From the NCBI RefSeq assembly GCF_963924675.1, contig NC_089222.1:7570501-7634500 (forward strand): 64,000 nucleotides of DNA, read 5' to 3'. Below are positions 60,013 through 64,000 of this stretch, piece after piece (positions within the stretch are counted from its first letter, which is position 1; each line of letters opens with the position of its first letter). This DNA is from Phocoena phocoena. Taxonomy: Eukaryota; Chordata; Mammalia; Artiodactyla; Phocoenidae. Made by a program: the position numbers and the translations under genes. The notes below the pieces were generated by a model. It saw only the letters and a program-made list of their open reading frames with translations. It was not told where the DNA came from and made no database searches.

Positions 60013-62586
60013 ATGAAGGAAATGATAGCAAAGATCAATAAAACTAAAAGCTGTTTCTTTGAGAAGATAAACAAAATAGATAAACCACTAGCCAGACTCA
60101 TCAAGAAAAAAAGGGAGAAGACTCAAATCAATAGAATTAGAAATGAAAAAGGAGAAGTAACAACTGACACTGCAGAAATAAAAAAAATCATGAGAGATTA
60201 CTACAAGCAACTCTATGCCAATAAAATGGACAATCTGGAAGAAATGGACAAATTCTTAGAAATGCACAACCTGCCAAGACTGAATCAGGAAGAAATAGAA
60301 AATATGAACAGACCAATCACAAGCACTGAAATTGAAACTGTGATTAAAAACCTTCCAACAAACAAAAGCCCAGGACCAGATGGCTTCACAGGTGAATTCT
60401 ATCAAACGTTTAGAGAAGAGCTAACACCTATCCTTCTCGAACTCTTCCAAAATATAGCAGAGGGAGGAAAACTCCCAAATTCCTTCTACGAGGCCACCAT
60501 CACCTTGATACCAAAACCAGACAAGGATGTCACAAAGAAAGAAAACTACAGGCCAATATCACTGATGAACATAGATGCAAAAATCCTCAACAAAATACTA
60601 GCAAACAGAATCCAACAGCATATTAAAAGGATCATACACCATGATCAAGTGGGGTTTATTCCAGGAATGCAAGGATTCTTCAATATACGCAAATCTATCA
60701 ATGTGATAAACCATATTAACAAATTGAAGGAGAAAAACCATATGATCATCTCAATACATGCAGAGAAAGCTTTCGACAAAATTCAACACCCATTTATGAT
60801 AAAAACTCTCCAGAAAGTAGGCATAGAGGGAATTTTCCTCAACATAATAAAGGCCATATATGACAAGTCCACAGCAAACATCATCCTCAATGGTGAAAAA
60901 CTGAAAGCATTTCCACTAAGATCAGGAACAAGACAAGGTTGCCCACTCTCACCACTCTTATTCAACATAGTTTTGGAAGTTTTAGCCACAGCAATCAGAG
61001 AAGAAAAGGAAATAAAAGGAATCCAAATCGGAAAAGAAGAAGTAAAGCTGTCACTGTTTGCAGATGACATGATACTATACATAGAGAATCCTAAAGATGC
61101 TACCAGAAAACTACTAGAGCTAATCAATGAATTTGGTAAAGTAGCAGGATACAAAATTAATGCACAGAAATCTCTGGCATTCCTATATACTAATGATGAA
61201 AAATCTGAAAGTGAAATCAAGAAAACACTCCCATTTACAATTGCAACCAAAAGAATAAAATATCTAGGAATAAACCTACCTAAGGAGACGAAAGACCTGT
61301 ATGCAGAAAATTATAAGACACTGATGAAAGAAATTAAAGATGATACAAATAGATGGAGAGATATACCATGTTCTTGGATGGGAAGAATCAACATTGTGAA
61401 AATGACTCTACTACCCAAAGCAATCTACAGATTCAATGCAATCCCTATCAAACTACCACTGGCATTTTTCACAGAACTAGAACAAAAAATTTCGCAATTT
61501 GTATGGAAACACAAAAGACCCCGAATAGCCAAAGCAATCTTGAGAACGAAAAAAGGAGCTGGAGGAATCAGGCTCCCTGACTTCAGACTATATTACAAAG
61601 CAACAGTAATCAAGACAGTATGGTACTGGCACAAAAACAGAAAGATAGATCAGTGGAACAGGATAGAAAGCCCAGAGATAAACCCACGCACATATGGACA
61701 CCTTATCTTTGATAAAGGAGGCAGGAATGTACAGTGGAGAAAGGACAGCCTCTTCAATAAATGGTGCTGGGAAAACTGGACAGGTACATGTAGAAGTATG
61801 AGATTAGATCACTCCCTAACACCATACACAAAAATAAGCTCAAAATGGATTAAAGACCTAAATGTAAGGCCAGAAACTATCAAACTCTTAGAAGAAAACA
61901 TAGGAAGAACATTCTATGACATAAATCACAGCAAGATCCTTTCTGACCCACCTCCTAGAGTAATGGAAATAAAAACAAAAATAAACAAATGGGACCTAAT
62001 GAAACTTCAAAGCTTTTGCACAGCAAAGGAAACCATAACCAAGACCAAAAGACAACCCTCAGAATGGGAGAAAACATTTGCAAATGAAGCAACTGACAAA
62101 GGATTAATCTCCAAAATTTACAAGCAGCTCATGCAGCTCAATAACAAAAAAACAAACAACCCCATCCAAAAATGGGCAGAAGACCTAAATAAACATTTCT
62201 CCAAAGAAGATATACAGAATGCCAACAAACACATGAAAGAATGCTCAACATCATTAATCATTAGAGAAATGCAAATCAAAACTACAATGAGATATCATCT
62301 CACACCAGTCAGAATGGCCATCATCAAAAAATCTAGAAACAATAAATGCTGGAGAGGGTGTGGAGAAAAGGGGACACTCTTGCACTGCTGGTGGGAATGT
62401 GAAATGGTTCAGCCACTATGGAGAACAGTATGGAGGTTCCTTAAAAAACTACAAATAGAATTACCATATGACCCAGCAATCCCACTACTGGGCATATACC
62501 CTGAGAAAACCAAAATTCAAAAAGAGTCATGTACCAAAATGTTCATTGCAGCTCTATTTACAATAGCCAGGACATGGACAACCTAA
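60013..62586 (+). pseudogene. L1-3 ORF2, reverse transcriptase and C-terminal segment
   Basis: 857 codons open, the longest in the window. In order: linker, '[35 protein letters not shown]', '[23 protein letters not shown]', '[14 protein letters not shown]', motif A as '[13 protein letters not shown]' (residue 249 is His, CAT at 60757-60759, where L1-2 has Asp GAT), '[14 protein letters not shown]', motif C 'LFADDMILY' (61057-61068 encodes FADD), thumb, and the Cys-rich motif [18 protein letters not shown], which matches CX3CX7HX4C. A two-base deletion at 62578 ('catggacaacc' against 'catggaagcaacc' in L1-1) brings in TAA at 62584-62586 and removes about 64 residues. The normal stop would be 62777-62779. 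The loss of the motif A Asp should abolish polymerase activity. Confidence 0.96.
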
Positions 62587-63133
62587 GCGCCCATCATCGG
62601 ATGAATGGATAAAGAAGATGTGGCACATATACACAATGGAATATTACTCAGCCTTAAAAAGAAATGAAATTGAGCTATTTGTAATGAGATGGATAGACCT
62701 AGAGTCTGTCATACAGAGTGAAGTAAGTCAGAAAGAAAAAGACAAATACTGTATGCTAACACATATATATGGAATTTAAGGGGAAAAAATGTCATGAAGA
62801 ACCTAAGGGTAAGACAGGAATAAAGACGCAGACCTACTGGAGAACGGACTTGAGGATATGGGGAGGGGGAAGGGTGAGTTTTGACAGGGCGAGAGAGAGT
62901 CATGGACATATACACACTAACAAACGTAGTAAGGTAGATAGCTGGGGGGAAGCAGCCGCAAGGCACAGGGATATTAACTCGGTGCTTTGGGACAGCCTGG
63001 AGGGGTGGGATGGGGAGAGTGGGAGGGAGGGAGACGCAAGAAGGAAGACATATGGGAACATATGTATATGTATAGCTGATTCACTTGGTTATAAAGCAGA
63101 AACTAACACACCATTGTAAAGCAATTATACCCC

Positions 63134-63139
63134 AATAAA
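63134..63139 (+). terminator. L1-3 first polyadenylation signal
   Basis: AATAAA within 'ccccaataaagatgttt', 8 bases before an 11-base A run. Confidence 0.8.
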
Positions 63140-63184
63140 GATGTTTAAAAAAAAAAATCGAGTCCTTTAAGGCAATTATAGTCC

Positions 63185-63190
63185 AATAAA
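63185..63190 (+). terminator. L1-3 second polyadenylation signal
   Basis: AATAAA in 'gtccaataaagatgtt', just before the main A tail that abuts the target-site duplication. It is the signal actually used in the founding transcript. Confidence 0.8.
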
Positions 63191-63228
63191 GATGTTAAAA
63201 AACAAACAAAAAAAAAAAAAACAAAAAA

Positions 63229-63244
63229 AGAAAGCCCAGGGATA
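63229..63244 (+). repeat. Target-site duplication of L1-3, right copy
   Basis: Exact second copy of 'agaaagcccagggata'. L1-2 ORF2 continues from here in register ('aacccatgcacgtatggtcaccttatctttg'). Confidence 0.95.
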
Positions 63245-64000
63245 AACCCATGCACGTATGGTCACCTTATCTTTGATAAAGGTGGCAGGAATGTACAATG
63301 GAGAAAGGACAGCCTCTTTAACTAGTGGTGCTGGGATAACTGCACAGGTACATGTAAAAGTATGAGATTAGATCATTCCCTAACACCATACACAAAAATA
63401 AGACCTAAATTTAAGGTCAGAAACTATCAAGCTCTTAGAGGAAAACATAGGCAGAACACTCTATGTCATAAATCACAGCAAGATCATTTTTGACATAGCT
63501 CCTAGAGAAATGGAAATAAAAATAAACAAATGGGACCTAATGAAACTTCAACACTCTTGCACAGCGAAGGAAACCATAAACAAGACCAAAAGACAACCCT
63601 CAGAATGGAAGAAAATATTTGCAAGTGAAGCAACTGACAAAGGATTAATCTCCAAAATTTATAAGCAGCCCATGTAGCTCAACAACAAAAACACAAACAA
63701 CCCAATCCAAAAATGTGCAGAAGACCTAAATAGACACTTCTCCAAAAAAGATATACAGATTGCCTACAAACACATGAAAGAATACTTAACATCATTAGAG
63801 AAATGCAAATCAAATCTACAATGAGATATTATCTCACACCAGTCAGAATGGCCATGATCAAAATATCTAGAAACAATAAATGCTGGAGAGGGTGTGGAGA
63901 AAAGGGAACCCTCTTGCACTGTTGGTGGGAATGTAAGTTGATACAGCCACTGTGGAGAACAGTATGGAGGTTCCTTGAAAAACTACAAATAGTACTACCA
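63245..64000 (+). pseudogene. L1-2 ORF2, part 2 (C-terminal region), runs off the window
   Basis: Continues L1-2 ORF2 after the L1-3 insertion: 'aaaggtggcaggaatgtacaatggagaaaggacagcctcttt', 'tgggacctaatgaaacttcaacactcttgcacagcgaagg', and the Cys-rich motif codons 'tgctggagagggtgtggag ... ctcttgcactgttggtggg' (the His of CX3CX7HX4C is retained). It has several stops and indels: 'aaaataagacctaaatt' lacks a segment that L1-3 has, and 'aagcagcccatgtagctc' holds a TAG. The 3'UTR, tail and right target-site duplication lie beyond 64000. Confidence 0.93.

Larger units (their letters stand above)
55655..63228 (+). mobile_element. Youngest full-length L1 (L1-3), nested in L1-2
   Basis: About 7.57 kb: 5'UTR with an internal duplication, ORF1 with a single stop, a long ORF2 with two frameshifts, 3'UTR and A tail. 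A perfect 16-bp target-site duplication, long open frames and a CpG-rich 5'UTR all indicate a recent insertion relative to L1-1 and L1-2. It sits inside ORF2 of L1-2 in the same orientation. Confidence 0.97.
62780..63228 (+). other. L1-3 3'UTR with two polyA signals
   Basis: Conserved 3'UTR ('ggggaagcagccgcaaggcacagggatattaactcggtgctttg', G-rich runs), first AATAAA at 63134-63139 followed by an A run (63147-63157). Then about 20 unrelated bases and a second L1-like tail, 'ggcaattatagtccaataaagatgtt' (AATAAA at 63185-63190), followed by the main interrupted A tail (63196-63228). Confidence 0.85.

Noticed and set aside
60783..61250. 155-codon antisense frame in L1-3 ORF2
   Set aside because: A shadow of the RT gene on the other strand. 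Similar antisense frames appear in every copy because of the codon bias of ORF2.

Overview
The window is a gene-poor stretch of mammalian nuclear DNA, most likely from a cetacean (whale or dolphin). The evidence is the tRNA-derived SINEs that begin 'ggcttccctggtggcgcag' and carry the 'gagcctgtgctcc' body (CHR family of cetaceans and hippos), and L1 elements whose 5' end begins near 'gaagatggcggaagagtaag'. I saw no ruminant BovB or Bov-tA repeats. The species assignment is inference. I find no convincing host protein-coding exon, structural RNA gene or CRISPR array. Nearly everything I can support is a transposable element or simple repeat.

Left part (1-26.4 kb): old, AT-rich sequence with scattered L2, MIR, MER5-like and MaLR LTR fragments, one probable class I ERV solo LTR (about 4531-5048), a TIR-bounded non-autonomous DNA transposon (7016-7433), several 3' ends of artiodactyl-type L1, three CHR SINEs, and a nearly full-length but frameshifted mariner (24687-25958, minus strand).

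Centre (26.4-36.3 kb): a nested block. An inverted (minus-strand) L1 ORF2 fragment (27276-27489 plus 34682-36280) was split by a full-length plus-strand L1, here called L1-1 (27490-34679). The insertion is flanked by a 12-bp target-site duplication, and L1-1 has decayed ORF1 and ORF2.

36.3-50 kb: old unique sequence with MIR, L2, MER20-like and MLT1/MaLR-type LTR fragments, two truncated L1 3' ends and two SINEs, several with recognisable target-site duplications.

Right part (50-64 kb): a second nested block. L1-2 (50025-55654, resuming at 63245 and running off the window) is split by the youngest element, L1-3 (55655-63228), with a 16-bp target-site duplication. L1-3 still has long ORFs: ORF1 is broken by one stop codon, and ORF2 is an endonuclease segment plus an 857-codon RT segment separated by one frameshift. 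It is nevertheless dead. ORF1 has a stop, ORF2 has two frameshifts, and the first catalytic Asp of RT motif A is His. Its 5'UTR carries a 272-bp tandem duplication, and its 3' end has a second polyadenylation signal and A-tract.

Nothing here works as a host operon or pathway. The functional logic is retrotransposition: ORF1 is the RNA-binding chaperone, ORF2 the endonuclease and reverse transcriptase, and SINEs are mobilised in trans by L1. Family names for old repeats come from memory of consensus sequences and would need RepeatMasker to confirm.
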